Shown here piece by piece: positions 25,501-34,114 of a stretch of DNA of 64,000 bases (the stretch's first letter is position 1; each line of letters starts with the position of its first letter). The stretch covers positions 1-64,000 of the forward strand of contig CAKZRP010000050.1 in assembly GCA_937146765.1 (NCBI GenBank), given 5' to 3'. This DNA is from an uncultured Paracoccaceae bacterium. GTDB lineage: Bacteria > Pseudomonadota > Alphaproteobacteria > Rhodobacterales > Rhodobacteraceae. Position numbers and translations under genes: made by a program. The notes under the pieces were generated by a model. It worked only from the letters and a program-made list of their open reading frames with translations, ran no database searches and was not told the DNA's origin.

Positions 25501-26211
25501 ATGAGACACCCCGCCCCCGAGAGCAAGGCCGAGCGTATCGCCCGGATCCTGGAAGGAGAAATCCGCTCCGGCACCCTCAGCGACGGTGCGGTCCTGTCGA
25601 GCGAAAACAGCCTCGTGCGCCGCTTCGAGGTCTCGCGCAGCACCGTGCGCAAGGGGCTCGGGATCCTCTCCTCCAAGGGGTTGATCGAAACCAAGGTCGG
25701 CATCGGCTCCTTTGTCACCTTTGGGGGCGATGTCATCGACAGCCAGGCCGGCTGGAGCCTCGCGCTCGCCGACAAGGGCACCCGGATCGGTGCCCGCATC
25801 CTGCGCATCGCCCGCATGGGCATGGACCTCGACGCCCCCGACCTGCCGCCGGGCAGCGACGTGCTGGCGGTGGACCGCATCCGCTTTCGCGAGGAAACCG
25901 GCCAGGCCCTGTCACTGGAACGCGCAAGGGTGCCCTGGCGCGAGGGCTTTGCCCCGGTCCTGCAGGCGGGGCTGACCGAAGGGTCCCTGAGCAAGACCAT
26001 GGCGGCCCAGGGCCTCATCCCTGCCAGCGGCGAGGAATGGGCCAATGTGCTGCCGGCCCTCTCCGCCTCCGATGCGGCGGTGATGTCCCGCCGCGAGGGA
26101 GAACCGATGCTGCGCCTGCGCCGCCAGACCCGCAATGCCGCCGGGGTGGTGGTGGAATATGTCGAAAGCCTTCTGGATCCCGAGTTGTTTGCCCTGCGGA
26201 TGGAGTTCTGA
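25501..26211 (+). CDS. GntR/UTRA (HutC-type) transcriptional regulator, YegW-like
   Basis: The 236-residue protein has a GntR winged helix (about 12-75; LSSENSLVRRFEVSRSTVRK) and a UTRA effector domain (about 95-230; LPPGSDVLAVDRIRFREETG, VPWREGFAPVL, then the final strand VVEYVESLLDPELFALRMEF). UTRA domains bind small metabolites. It heads a cassette with an ADP-ribosylglycohydrolase and a PfkB kinase, three bases from the next start. That is the same trio, and nearly the same protein lengths, as yegW, yegU and yegV of E. coli. It probably represses the cassette until the substrate is present. Confidence 0.88.
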   Translation: MRHPAPESKAERIARILEGEIRSGTLSDGAVLSSENSLVRRFEVSRSTVRKGLGILSSKGLIETKVGIGSFVTFGGDVIDSQAGWSLALADKGTRIGARILRIARMGMDLDAPDLPPGSDVLAVDRIRFREETGQALSLERARVPWREGFAPVLQAGLTEGSLSKTMAAQGLIPASGEEWANVLPALSASDAAVMSRREGEPMLRLRRQTRNAAGVVVEYVESLLDPELFALRMEF

Positions 26212-26214
26212 GCC

Positions 26215-27213
26215 ATGAGTACGGTTGAAATCACCCGCGCCCGCGCCGCCCTCCTGGGGCTGGCCGTGGGCGATGCGCTCGGGATGCCCGCCCAGACCCT
26301 GCCGCGCGCCGAGATCCGCGCGCATTATGGCCGCATCACCGGCTTTGTCGCCCCCTTCGCCGATCACCCCGTCTCGCATGGGCTCAAGGCCGGGCAGATC
26401 ACCGATGACACCGAACAGACGCTGCTGCTGGCGCGGCGGCTGCTCAAGGATCCCATCGCCTTTGACGATCTGGGCTGGACCCGCGACCTGTTGGAGTGGG
26501 AGGCCGAGATCCGCGCCAAAGGGCTGCGCGACCTCCTTGGCCCCTCCTCCAAGGCCGCGATCGAAGCCCTGCAGGCCGGTGCGTCTCCCGAGGAAACCGG
26601 CCTCAAGGGCACCACCAACGGGGCGGCCATGCGGATCGCGCCGGTGGGCATCCTGTTCCAGCCCGACCCCGCCCTGATTGCGCGTCAGGTGGCGCGCACC
26701 TGCCGGGTGACCCATAACACCGGCGAGGCGATTGCCGCCGCCAGCGCGGTGGCCGCCGTGGTCAGCGCAGGTCTTGCAGGCCGGTCGTTCGAGGCAGCAC
26801 TCGACACCGCCCTCGCCGCCGCCCGCGCCGGTCAGACCGAAGGCAGCAGCCACGGCGAAGGCGACATGGCCGGGCGCATCACGCTGGCGCTGCAGCTTGC
26901 CGACAGGGGCGATGCAGAGGCCCTCATCGCCGGAATCGGCACCTCGGTGGCCAGCCGTGAGAGCGTGGCCATGGCCTTTGGCCTGATGCGCCTGCATGGC
27001 AACGATCTCTGGGCGGCACTGCAGGCGGCGGCCAATGTGGGCGACGACACCGACACCATCGGCGCCATCCTGGGCGCCATGGGCGGGGCCACCGGCCTCA
27101 GCCTGCCCGCCGAGGTGGAGGCCGAGGTGCTGGCGGTCAATGATCTGCCGCTCGACAGCCTGGTTGCGGATCTGCTGGCGATGCGCGCCACCTTGGCGGC
27201 GGAGACCGCGTGA
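26215..27213 (+). CDS. ADP-ribosylglycohydrolase-family protein, YegU-like
   Basis: This 332-residue all-helical protein has the binuclear magnesium signature of the DraG/ARH fold: GLAVGDALGMPAQ near the N-terminus, the first Asp pair in QITDDTEQTLLLARRLL (about 63-78), NGAAMRIAPVGIL in the middle, and the second Asp pair in NVGDDTDTIGAILGAMGGA (about 275-293). The family cleaves N- or O-ribosyl bonds. No ADP-ribosylated protein target is suggested by the context; the flanking sugar kinase and importer point to a small-molecule glycoside. It is separated from the regulator by three bases, and its stop overlaps the kinase start by one base. Confidence 0.9.
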   Translation: MSTVEITRARAALLGLAVGDALGMPAQTLPRAEIRAHYGRITGFVAPFADHPVSHGLKAGQITDDTEQTLLLARRLLKDPIAFDDLGWTRDLLEWEAEIRAKGLRDLLGPSSKAAIEALQAGASPEETGLKGTTNGAAMRIAPVGILFQPDPALIARQVARTCRVTHNTGEAIAAASAVAAVVSAGLAGRSFEAALDTALAAARAGQTEGSSHGEGDMAGRITLALQLADRGDAEALIAGIGTSVASRESVAMAFGLMRLHGNDLWAALQAAANVGDDTDTIGAILGAMGGATGLSLPAEVEAEVLAVNDLPLDSLVADLLAMRATLAAETA

Positions 27214-28130
27214 TGACCCACCTGTTGCAGATGAGCGCCCCGGTGGTGGACAGTATCTATCGCCTGCACGCTTTCCCGCAGCGCGGGACCGAGGCAAAGG
27301 TCGCCGGCCACCAGATGGCATCGGGCGGCGGGCTCAACGCGATGGCCGCGGCGCGGGCCGCCGGGATGGCGGTGCGCCTGGGCGGCAGCCTCGGCACCGG
27401 CCCCCTGGCCGAGATGGTCGCGCAAAGCCTTCACGCCCTCGACATCCCGCTCGCCCGCGCCCGCGTGTCGGGGCTGGACCAGGGGCTTTGTACCGTGCTG
27501 ATCGAGCCGGATGGCGAGCGCAGCTTTATCACCCATACCGGGGCGGAGGCGCGGATCCCCGCAGGCGCGCTGGACAGCATCGACCTGCAAGATGTCACAT
27601 GGGTCATGCTCTCGGGCTATTCGCTGCAAGGGGCAGGTTCCAGTGCCGAATTGGCCGCTTGGATCGCCGCCCTGCCCGCCCGCATCACGGTGCTGTTTGA
27701 CCCCTCACCCCTGGTGGCGGATCTGCCGCAAGCGCATCTGACGCCGGTGCTGACGCGCGCCGACTGGATCAGCGCCAATCAGGACGAGGCTATGGTGCTG
27801 CAGCCCGCGCCCGATGCGGAGGCCTGCGCATTGGCGCTCTCCGAGGGGCGCAAGGGCACGCTGCTGCGGCAGGGGGCGGCGGGCTGCCTTCTGGCGACCT
27901 CCGGCAGCGTGACGCCCGTGCCGCCCCATAACGTCACCCCCCGCGACACCAATGGCGCCGGCGACACCCATATCGGCAGCTTCATCGCGGAACTTGCCCA
28001 GAGCGGCGATGCCCTGCGCGCCGCCCGTTACGCCAATATCGCCGCCGCGCTGGCCACCACGCGCGACGGCCCGGCCACCCCGCCCCCGCGCGCGGAGGTC
28101 GACGCCCTGATGGGGTCCCTGTCGGCCTGA
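27213..28130 (+). CDS. PfkB-family carbohydrate kinase, YegV-like
   Basis: The start is ATG 27213 (TGATG overlap with the previous stop); an in-frame GTG at 27210 is possible. The 305-residue ribokinase-fold protein has ASGGGLNAMAAARAAG near residue 37, GSLGTGPLAEMVAQSL, and the catalytic anion-hole motif PRDTNGAGDTHIGSFIAEL (about 245-263). Ribokinase-like enzymes phosphorylate a free sugar or nucleoside. Following a glycohydrolase, it most simply phosphorylates the sugar released. The substrate is unknown. Confidence 0.88.
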   Translation: MTHLLQMSAPVVDSIYRLHAFPQRGTEAKVAGHQMASGGGLNAMAAARAAGMAVRLGGSLGTGPLAEMVAQSLHALDIPLARARVSGLDQGLCTVLIEPDGERSFITHTGAEARIPAGALDSIDLQDVTWVMLSGYSLQGAGSSAELAAWIAALPARITVLFDPSPLVADLPQAHLTPVLTRADWISANQDEAMVLQPAPDAEACALALSEGRKGTLLRQGAAGCLLATSGSVTPVPPHNVTPRDTNGAGDTHIGSFIAELAQSGDALRAARYANIAAALATTRDGPATPPPRAEVDALMGSLSA

Positions 28131-28206
28131 GCAGGACCGCCGCCCCGATCCAATCCAGCGAAGGCCGAGCCAACGGTCTCATTTCTCACAACATGGAGTA
28201 GCCCTG

Positions 28207-29250
28207 ATGACCCTGAAATCCGTTCCCTCCCTCGCCACCGCCTTGGTTGCGCTGACCGCTGGCGGGGCCTTTGCCGATGAAATCCGCGTGCTGAACTGGC
28301 AAGGTTACGGCACCGATATCGACTGGTCCCTCGCCGCCTTTGCCGAGGCCACCGGCCACACGGTCGTGCACGAGTATTTCAACTCCGAACAGGAGATGCT
28401 GACCAAGCTGCGCACCAATCCCGGCGCCTATGACGTGGTGATGATCAACGCGGTCTTCACCCCGCAGGCCGCCGAGGAAGGCTTGATCGCGCCGATCGAC
28501 ACCAGCGCGATTGCCAATTACAGCGGCATCCCTGCCTCCTTTGCCGAGGATGAGAAGCTGAACCATGACGGCACCGTCTACGGCGTGCCCTGGACCTGGG
28601 GTCTGACGTCCTTTGCGATCAACACGCAAAGCTTTGACGCCCCGCCCGCCTCCATCGAGGCGCTCTGGGACAAGAGCTATGAGGGCCGCGTCTCCATCCG
28701 CGACGATGCGCTGGAGGCGATGCAGATCGGCGCGCTGGCCACCGGTCAGGACATCAACAATATCACCGATATGGAGGCGGTCACCGCCAAGCTGGCCGCG
28801 CTGATGCCGCAGCTGCGCACCTTCTGGAGCAGCGAAAACGACTGGAACCAGTATATGGCTGCGGGCGAATTGGATGTGGCGACCTATTGGTCCGGCTCCG
28901 CCAGCCGCTCGGCCGGAATGGGGCTGCCGGTCGCCTTTGTGGTGCCGCAGGAGGGCGCGATTGGCTGGCTCGACGGTCTGTCGATACCGGCAACCTCGAC
29001 CCACAAGGAGGCCGCGACCCAATTCATCAACTGGATGATCGGCCCGGCCTTCTATGTGAAATGGGACGCCGATGGCGCGCCCGCCTCCGCCAATGCCGAA
29101 GCCGCAGCCGCCCTGCCCGATGAGGCCTTCAACAAGGCGGTTCTGGGCGATCCCGAGGTGGTTGCCCGCGTCCATTTCCAGGATGCCATCAGCGACGAGA
29201 CCCGCGCCGCCTATCTCGAAGCCTGGCAAGCGCTGAAAGCCGCGCAGTAA
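28207..29250 (+). CDS. ABC transporter substrate-binding protein, spermidine/putrescine (PotD) type
   Basis: The 347-residue product has a signal peptide (KSVPSLATALVALTAGGAFA, cleavage near FADE) and the PotD-like type II binding fold: IRVLNWQGYGTDIDWSLAAF, NSEQEMLTKLRTNPGAYDVV and YGVPWTWGLTSFAINTQSFD. Family members bind polyamines and other small cations or metabolites. The cassette context (glycohydrolase plus sugar kinase) makes a glycosylated or ribosylated compound as plausible as a polyamine. It follows the kinase by 76 bases behind GGAGTAGCCCTG and begins the transporter genes. Confidence 0.9.
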   Translation: MTLKSVPSLATALVALTAGGAFADEIRVLNWQGYGTDIDWSLAAFAEATGHTVVHEYFNSEQEMLTKLRTNPGAYDVVMINAVFTPQAAEEGLIAPIDTSAIANYSGIPASFAEDEKLNHDGTVYGVPWTWGLTSFAINTQSFDAPPASIEALWDKSYEGRVSIRDDALEAMQIGALATGQDINNITDMEAVTAKLAALMPQLRTFWSSENDWNQYMAAGELDVATYWSGSASRSAGMGLPVAFVVPQEGAIGWLDGLSIPATSTHKEAATQFINWMIGPAFYVKWDADGAPASANAEAAAALPDEAFNKAVLGDPEVVARVHFQDAISDETRAAYLEAWQALKAAQ

Positions 29251-29347
29251 CATCTGGTCCCCGACAGACCAGCGGAGGCGCGCCTGACTTTGCGCCTCCG
29301 CCCCCTCCCACAGCGCTCCTGCCCCTTCCCGACGAAAGGAGACTGGC

Positions 29348-30211
29348 ATGGCCGATGCCCTGCATCCCGCCGACCGCGCCCGCCTCGCGGTGTTTCTGAC
29401 CCCCGCCTATCTCTGGCTCACCCTCGCGGTGTTCCTGCCGCTCTCGGCGATGCTGTTCTTCAGCTTCGTCACCGACATGCCCGGCGATGTGGACCAATGG
29501 TTTGTCACCCTGTCGAACTATGGCGAGTTCCTGCGCAATCCGACCTATGCGAGCCTGATGTGGAAGTCGCTGAAGCTCGCCTTTACGGTGACGATCCTGT
29601 GCATCCTGATCGGCTACCCCTGCGCGCTGGTGCTGGCGAAATCCGTCAAGGGCCGCACCCGCGAGGCGCTGTTTTTGATGGTCATTCTGCCGTTCTGGTC
29701 GAACTCCCTCGTGCGGATCTTCTCCTGGGCCATCGTGCTGCGCGGCAATGGCGTGCTGGAAAAGGCGCTGAATGCGGTGCTGCCCTTTGAGGTGAAACTG
29801 AAACTGCTGTTCACCACCGACGCGGTGGTCATTGGGCTGGTGCACAGCTATCTGCCCTACGTGATCCTGACGAGCTACCTCGCCTTGCAAGCGGTGAGCG
29901 ACGATCTGATCGACGCGGCGCGCTCCATGGGGGCCTCAAGCCTCACCATCCTCTGGCGCATCCTCTTGCCCCTGTCGCTGCCGGGGCTTCTGGCCGGGGC
30001 GGTGCTGGTCTTTGTGCCCGTGGTCGGCTCGTTCATGGAGCCCCGCATCCTCGGCGGGCGCATGGGCACCTATTATGGCACCGTGATCGAGGATCAATTC
30101 GTCGCCGTTTACAATTGGCCCCTGGGCGCGGCGCTCTCCTTTATCCTCCTGGCGGTGGTTCTGGTTGTGCTCGCCCTCGCCAGCCCCGTGTTGCGAAAGG
30201 CCAAGACATGA
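29348..30211 (+). CDS. ABC transporter permease, PotB type
   Basis: The 287-residue membrane protein has six predicted helices, beginning LAVFLTPAYLWLTLAVFLPL, and the BPD_transp_1 coupling motif in DDLIDAARSMGASSLTILWR followed by ILLPLSLPGLLAGAVLVFVP, the PotB/PotC pattern. It pairs with the second permease, whose start overlaps this stop (ATGA at 30208-30211), to form the transmembrane channel. GAAAGGAGACTGGC precedes the start. Inner membrane. Confidence 0.92.
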   Translation: MADALHPADRARLAVFLTPAYLWLTLAVFLPLSAMLFFSFVTDMPGDVDQWFVTLSNYGEFLRNPTYASLMWKSLKLAFTVTILCILIGYPCALVLAKSVKGRTREALFLMVILPFWSNSLVRIFSWAIVLRGNGVLEKALNAVLPFEVKLKLLFTTDAVVIGLVHSYLPYVILTSYLALQAVSDDLIDAARSMGASSLTILWRILLPLSLPGLLAGAVLVFVPVVGSFMEPRILGGRMGTYYGTVIEDQFVAVYNWPLGAALSFILLAVVLVVLALASPVLRKAKT

Positions 30212-30993
30212 GCCGCGCGTTTCTCACCCTGTCGGGCCGGGTCTGGCTCGGGCTGATCCTTGTGTTCCTTTATGCGCCCATCGCGGTGATGGCGGCGATG
30301 TCCTTCAACGCCTCGCCGTTTTACCAGCTGCCGTTTGAATTCTCGACGGTCTGGTATCAGAAGATGGCCGCCAATAGCCAAGTGCTGGAGGCCGCGCTGC
30401 GCTCGGTGCTGATTGCCTGCGTCACCACGGTGATCGCGACGGCCCTTGGCACCGCCGCCTCCATCGCGCTGTTCCGCTATGAATTCCCCGGCAAGAAGGT
30501 GCTGCAAGCGCTGCTGTTCCCGCCCATCGCGATCCCATGGCTGATCACCGGCACCGCCATGCTGATCTTGTTCTTCTCGATCGGCATCGGGCGCGGCACG
30601 CCCGCCGTCATCCTCGGCCATGTCGCGCTGGCACTGCCCTATGTAATCGTTACCGTCTCCGCCCGGCTGGCCAGTTTCGACCGCACGCTCGAGGAAGCCG
30701 CGCGCTCCATGGGGGCCGATACCTGGACCGTGGTGCGCCGCATCACCCTGCCCTGGATCGCGCCCGGCGTGGTGGCGGGGGCGCTCTTTGCCTTTGCCGT
30801 CAGCTTTGATCAGTTCGTGGTCAGCTACTTCCTGTCGGAACCCGGCGACACCACCCTGCCGGTGCTGATCTATACCGCGATCCGCAAGGGCTTCACGCCC
30901 GAGATCAACGCGATCTCCACCCTCATCATCACCCTGTCCATGGCCGTCATGTTCCTAGCGGCGCGCTATTCCAAATTCGGGGGAGACCAGTAA
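30208..30993 (+). CDS. ABC transporter permease, PotC type
   Basis: The start at 30208 (MSRAFLTLSG) is in the ATGA overlap with the preceding permease. The 261-residue protein has about six membrane helices (VWLGLILVFLYAPIAVMAAM first) and the coupling loop LEEAARSMGADTWTVVRRIT followed by LPWIAPGVVAGALFAFAVSF. This is a typical PotC-like partner. It carries FDQFVVSYFLSEPG, seen in polyamine-type permeases. The stop overlaps the ATPase start by one base. Confidence 0.92.
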   Translation: MSRAFLTLSGRVWLGLILVFLYAPIAVMAAMSFNASPFYQLPFEFSTVWYQKMAANSQVLEAALRSVLIACVTTVIATALGTAASIALFRYEFPGKKVLQALLFPPIAIPWLITGTAMLILFFSIGIGRGTPAVILGHVALALPYVIVTVSARLASFDRTLEEAARSMGADTWTVVRRITLPWIAPGVVAGALFAFAVSFDQFVVSYFLSEPGDTTLPVLIYTAIRKGFTPEINAISTLIITLSMAVMFLAARYSKFGGDQ

Positions 30994-32009
30994 TGTCCCG
31001 TGTCGATGTCTCGCATGTCACCAAGAAATTCGGCCGCATGACGGCGCTCGATGATGTGTCCATCACCTTTGACGACGGCGGGTTCTTTGCCCTCCTCGGC
31101 CCCTCCGGCTCGGGCAAGACCACCCTGTTGCGCACCATCGCGGGCTTTCACTTCCCTGAATCCGGCGCGATCCAGATCGGCGGCCAGAATGTCGAGCGGG
31201 TGCCGGTCGAGAAACGCGACATCGGCATGATGTTCCAGTCCTACGCCCTGTTTCCCAATATGACCGTGGCCGACAACGTCGGCTTTGGCCTCAGGGTGCG
31301 CAAGGTCGGCGCGGCGGAGGAAAAGCGCCGCATCGGTGAGGCCTTGGATCTGGTCCAGCTCGGCGCGCATGCCGCGCGCTATCCGCATCAGCTCTCCGGC
31401 GGGCAGCGGCAGCGGGTGGCCTTGGCCCGTGCGATTGTGACCAACCCGCGGGTTCTCTTGCTGGACGAGCCGCTCTCGGCCCTGGACAAGACCCTGCGGG
31501 TGGACATGCAGATCGAGCTGAAGCGCATTCAGCGCGAGATCGGCATCACCACCATCTTTGTCACCCACGATCAGGAAGAAGCACTGACCCTTTCGGACCG
31601 CATCGGCATCCTGAAGGACGGGCGCATCGTGCAGGTCGGCCCCCCGCGCGAGGTGTATGACCGCCCGATCAACGCCTTTGCCGCCGGTTTTCTGGGCGAG
31701 GCAAACTGGATTCCGCAGGGCCAACTCGCGGGCCTCAGCCTGCCCACCGCGCAGGACGGCCACCGCTTTGCCACCCGCCCCGAGGTGCTGAGCCTTTCGG
31801 CCGAGGCCCCCGAAGCCGGGCGCAATGGCGTGACAGGTCGGCTGGTGCAGCGGGTCTTTGCCGGCGCCATGGCCACCTGCATCGTCGAGGTGGAGGGCGA
31901 GGCCTGGAAGCTCATCGCCCGCGACCGCGATATCCCCGAGGTGCCGGGCGACGGTCAGGTCTGGCTCAGCTGGGCGCCGCAGGACACGATGGCGGTCGCC
32001 GAGGCGTGA
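30993..32009 (+). CDS. ABC transporter ATPase, PotA type
   Basis: The 338-residue protein has Walker A GPSGSGKTT (about 37-45), Q-loop in MMFQSYALFPNMTV, signature QLSGGQRQR, Walker B VLLLDEPLSALD and H-loop FVTHDQEEAL. A C-terminal TOBE-like beta domain (about 235-335) contains FATRPEVLSLS. This is the usual PotA/FbpC-type architecture with a regulatory tail. It energises the permeases encoded immediately upstream and is the last gene of the cassette that begins at 25501. Confidence 0.93.
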   Translation: MSRVDVSHVTKKFGRMTALDDVSITFDDGGFFALLGPSGSGKTTLLRTIAGFHFPESGAIQIGGQNVERVPVEKRDIGMMFQSYALFPNMTVADNVGFGLRVRKVGAAEEKRRIGEALDLVQLGAHAARYPHQLSGGQRQRVALARAIVTNPRVLLLDEPLSALDKTLRVDMQIELKRIQREIGITTIFVTHDQEEALTLSDRIGILKDGRIVQVGPPREVYDRPINAFAAGFLGEANWIPQGQLAGLSLPTAQDGHRFATRPEVLSLSAEAPEAGRNGVTGRLVQRVFAGAMATCIVEVEGEAWKLIARDRDIPEVPGDGQVWLSWAPQDTMAVAEA

Positions 32010-32055
32010 CCCCCCGAGGGCGACCGGTCGGGGCGCACTCCTCACGCAAACGTGA

Positions 32056-32075
32056 GCGCCGGAGACCCCCGGCGC
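32056..32075. terminator. short GC hairpin after the ABC cassette
   Basis: GCGCCGG (32056-32062) and CCGGCGC (32069-32075) form a seven-pair stem with a six-base loop, shortly after a second small inverted repeat CTCACG/CGTGAG at 32041-32056. It lies between the cassette end (32009) and the cytochrome b561 gene. No T-run follows, so function as a terminator is uncertain. Confidence 0.3.
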
Positions 32076-32119
32076 CTGCGTAAACACTGGGAGAGACTGG
32101 ATCCAGACCGGAGAGAGAC

Positions 32120-32659
32120 ATGCGTCCCCTGACCGACCGCCCCCAGGCCTATGGGCTTGTAAGCCGCATCCTGCACTGGGGCATGGCCCTGCTTTTTGCC
32201 GCCCAATTCGCCTCGGCTCTCGCCCACCTGCTGCTCGGGCGCGAGTCCGGGTTGCGCCAGCTGCTGTGGAGCTATCATGCGCCGCTTGGCATCACCCTCT
32301 TCCTGCTGGTGCTGTTGCGCGGGCTCTGGGGCCTGTGGAACCTGCGGCGGCGACCGGCCCATGCCGGCCTGCTGGGCCGCCTTGCCGCCTTGGGTCATCT
32401 GGCGCTTTACGGGCTGATGATCGTCATTCCCGGTCTCAGGCTCCTTGATGCCGCCGGGGGCACGCGCGGCCTGCGCTACCTCGGGGTCGAGATCTTCGCC
32501 CCCCGCGCCGAGGCGATTGCCTGGATGCAGGCCCCGGCGGAGTGGCATGGCGAACTCGGCTGGCTGCTCGCAGTCCTGGTGCTGGGCCACATCGCCATGG
32601 CCCTCGGGCTGCATCACCTGATCCGGCGCGATGACACCCTCAGACGGATGGCCGGCTAG
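32120..32659 (+). CDS. cytochrome b561-family protein
   Basis: The 179-residue integral membrane protein has four hydrophobic helices and the expected heme-ligand His residues: ILHWGMALLFAAQFASALAH in helix 1, YHAPLGITLFLLVLLRGLW in helix 2, and WHGELGWLLAVLVLGHIAMA in helix 4. Prokaryotic b561 proteins pass electrons between quinol and periplasmic acceptors. It is a single-gene unit whose stop is two bases from the stop of the convergent ferric-reductase-like gene. The partner is not identified. Confidence 0.88.
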   Translation: MRPLTDRPQAYGLVSRILHWGMALLFAAQFASALAHLLLGRESGLRQLLWSYHAPLGITLFLLVLLRGLWGLWNLRRRPAHAGLLGRLAALGHLALYGLMIVIPGLRLLDAAGGTRGLRYLGVEIFAPRAEAIAWMQAPAEWHGELGWLLAVLVLGHIAMALGLHHLIRRDDTLRRMAG

Positions 32660-32661
32660 GC

Positions 32662-33312
32662 TCAGCGCCGCGTGATCCGGCGTCGCCCCAGATCGCGCCC
32701 CAGACCGACTCCCAGGGCCACCAGCACCAAAGCACAGAGCCCGGCCTTGGAGACCGGGCCCATGCTGCCCTCGATCAGCAGGGCATGGGGCACCACGCAA
32801 AGGCCCACCGCCGCTACCGCCAGCCGGTGCCCGCGCCGCCAGAGCCGGGCAGGCAGTCGCTGCCGGGCGGCCACCAGCAGGGCCGCCGCCAGCAGGGCCC
32901 AGAGCCCCAGCACCCCAAAGACAGAGAACAGGGTCGGTGCCCGCAGCAGCAGCGCATCCACCATATCCGGCGGGCTGGTCAGCCAGAGGCCACCCAGATG
33001 CAACGCCACCGCCGCGAGCAGCAGCCCCCCGCACAGCCGATGCATCCATCGCCCCCGGGATCCGCGCAGACCGGGCAGGTGCCCGGTGGCCAGCAGCGGC
33101 TGCACCAGAAGGAGCCAGAGCCCAAGGACCCCGGCAAGGCAGGCTGCAACATAGACCGGCTGCCGCCACCCCATCAGCGGATTGCTGGCGGCAATGCCAA
33201 GGGGCAGGCCCAGGGCCAGCACCAGCCCGCCCCAGATCAGCACCGCCCCGACCACAGGTCGCCTCCCGCTGCCGGGCTGGCGCCTCCAGAGGTCAGACCG
33301 GCTCAAGCACAA
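32662..33312 (-). CDS. ferric-reductase-like transmembrane protein
   Basis: The 216-residue product has about six hydrophobic segments and a His pattern typical of the ferric reductase-like/YedZ cytochrome domain: RWMHRLCGGLLLAAVALHLG with two His 13 residues apart, and GHRLAVAAVGLCVVPHALLI with a second spaced pair. These would hold two hemes in the bilayer. It lacks the FAD/NAD-binding part of full ferric reductases. It overlaps the 3' end of the dioxygenase-like gene by 20 bases, so the start at 33312 is provisional, but the two are surely one unit. Confidence 0.8.
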   Translation of the reverse strand: MCLSRSDLWRRQPGSGRRPVVGAVLIWGGLVLALGLPLGIAASNPLMGWRQPVYVAACLAGVLGLWLLLVQPLLATGHLPGLRGSRGRWMHRLCGGLLLAAVALHLGGLWLTSPPDMVDALLLRAPTLFSVFGVLGLWALLAAALLVAARQRLPARLWRRGHRLAVAAVGLCVVPHALLIEGSMGPVSKAGLCALVLVALGVGLGRDLGRRRITRR

Positions 33313-33784
33313 AATCGGCGCTGAGCGCCTTTTCCCGCGCGCTGGCCATCACCGGCCGCAGGAAGACGCTGCGATAGGCGCCGCTGTCATAGGCCAGATG
33401 CCCATGCGGCTGGCCAAAGGCCGGCACGATCTGCGGCATCTCCAGCCGGAAATGACCCTCGGCATCGGTCAGCGTGGCGCCGTGGCTCTGCGGGTCGCGC
33501 TCATGGCCTTCGGTGGTATGGGCCCAGATCTGGATCCGCACCCCCGCGAGGGGCGCGCCATCGCCCGCCCGGCGCACGCTGCCGCTCATCCAGAAGCCGC
33601 CCCCGCCGATGCGCTCCACCACCGCCGCCCCCGGCAGGTAGTTGTTGGCCCCGCCCCGCATACTGCGGGTTGGCGCCAGACCGGCAGCGCGGGCGGGCAG
33701 GGTCAGCCCCGTCAGGGCGGCGCAGGTCCCAAAGGCAGCGGCAGAGACCAGCAGTGCGCGGCGGGTTGGCGGGATCAGGCTCAT
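33293..33784 (-). CDS. exported intradiol-dioxygenase-like protein
   Basis: The start at 33784 (MSLIPPTRRALLVSAAAFGT) gives a Tat-like leader with RR before a hydrophobic stretch; the frame extends to 33880 without support. The mature part (about 130 residues) matches the beta-sandwich core of protocatechuate/catechol dioxygenase-like proteins: YLPGAAVVERIGGGGFWMSG, PLAGVRIQIWAHTTEG, HGATLTDAEGHFRLEMPQI. It is shorter than true intradiol dioxygenases, and I cannot see a clear set of two Tyr and two His iron ligands, though GQPHGHLAYDSGAY is a candidate. It may be a redox or carrier protein for the membrane partner downstream. Confidence 0.7.
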   Translation of the reverse strand: MSLIPPTRRALLVSAAAFGTCAALTGLTLPARAAGLAPTRSMRGGANNYLPGAAVVERIGGGGFWMSGSVRRAGDGAPLAGVRIQIWAHTTEGHERDPQSHGATLTDAEGHFRLEMPQIVPAFGQPHGHLAYDSGAYRSVFLRPVMASAREKALSADFVLEPV

Positions 33785-34114
33785 GGCGGCACCTCCAGCA
33801 ATCAGGCTTCGGTCAAGCGGTTCGGTCAAAGGGTTCGGCGAGCACTTGTGCGGGTCAGGCGGACAAGACAGGGTGAACAAGACAGTCGGACCGGGCTCTT
33901 GCGCCTAAGCTAACGGACTACCCGGCTCCGGCAATGGGATCGCACAGTTTCGTGATGCCACCGCCGCCCTCGCCGCCCGCCGCTGCCCACCGCCCGCAGA
34001 CAGGCCCGCCCTCGACTGCCGGTTTTTCGACCAAAGCCCGCCGCACCGCAGCCTTTGCGGTTGACCCCGACGCAGCAGAGGCGCAGCGTCCCCGCGCAGT
34101 CGGAAGGACATCAC
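33785..34114. other. 330-base divergent intergenic region
   Basis: It separates the start of the dioxygenase-like gene (minus) from the start of the DMT transporter gene (plus). I see the ribosome site GGAAGGACATCAC before 34115 and several direct repeats of CGGTTCGGTCAA-type sequence near 33817-33840. No convincing promoter hexamers or coding sequence can be picked by eye; open frames here are low-complexity GC artefacts. Confidence 0.4.
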
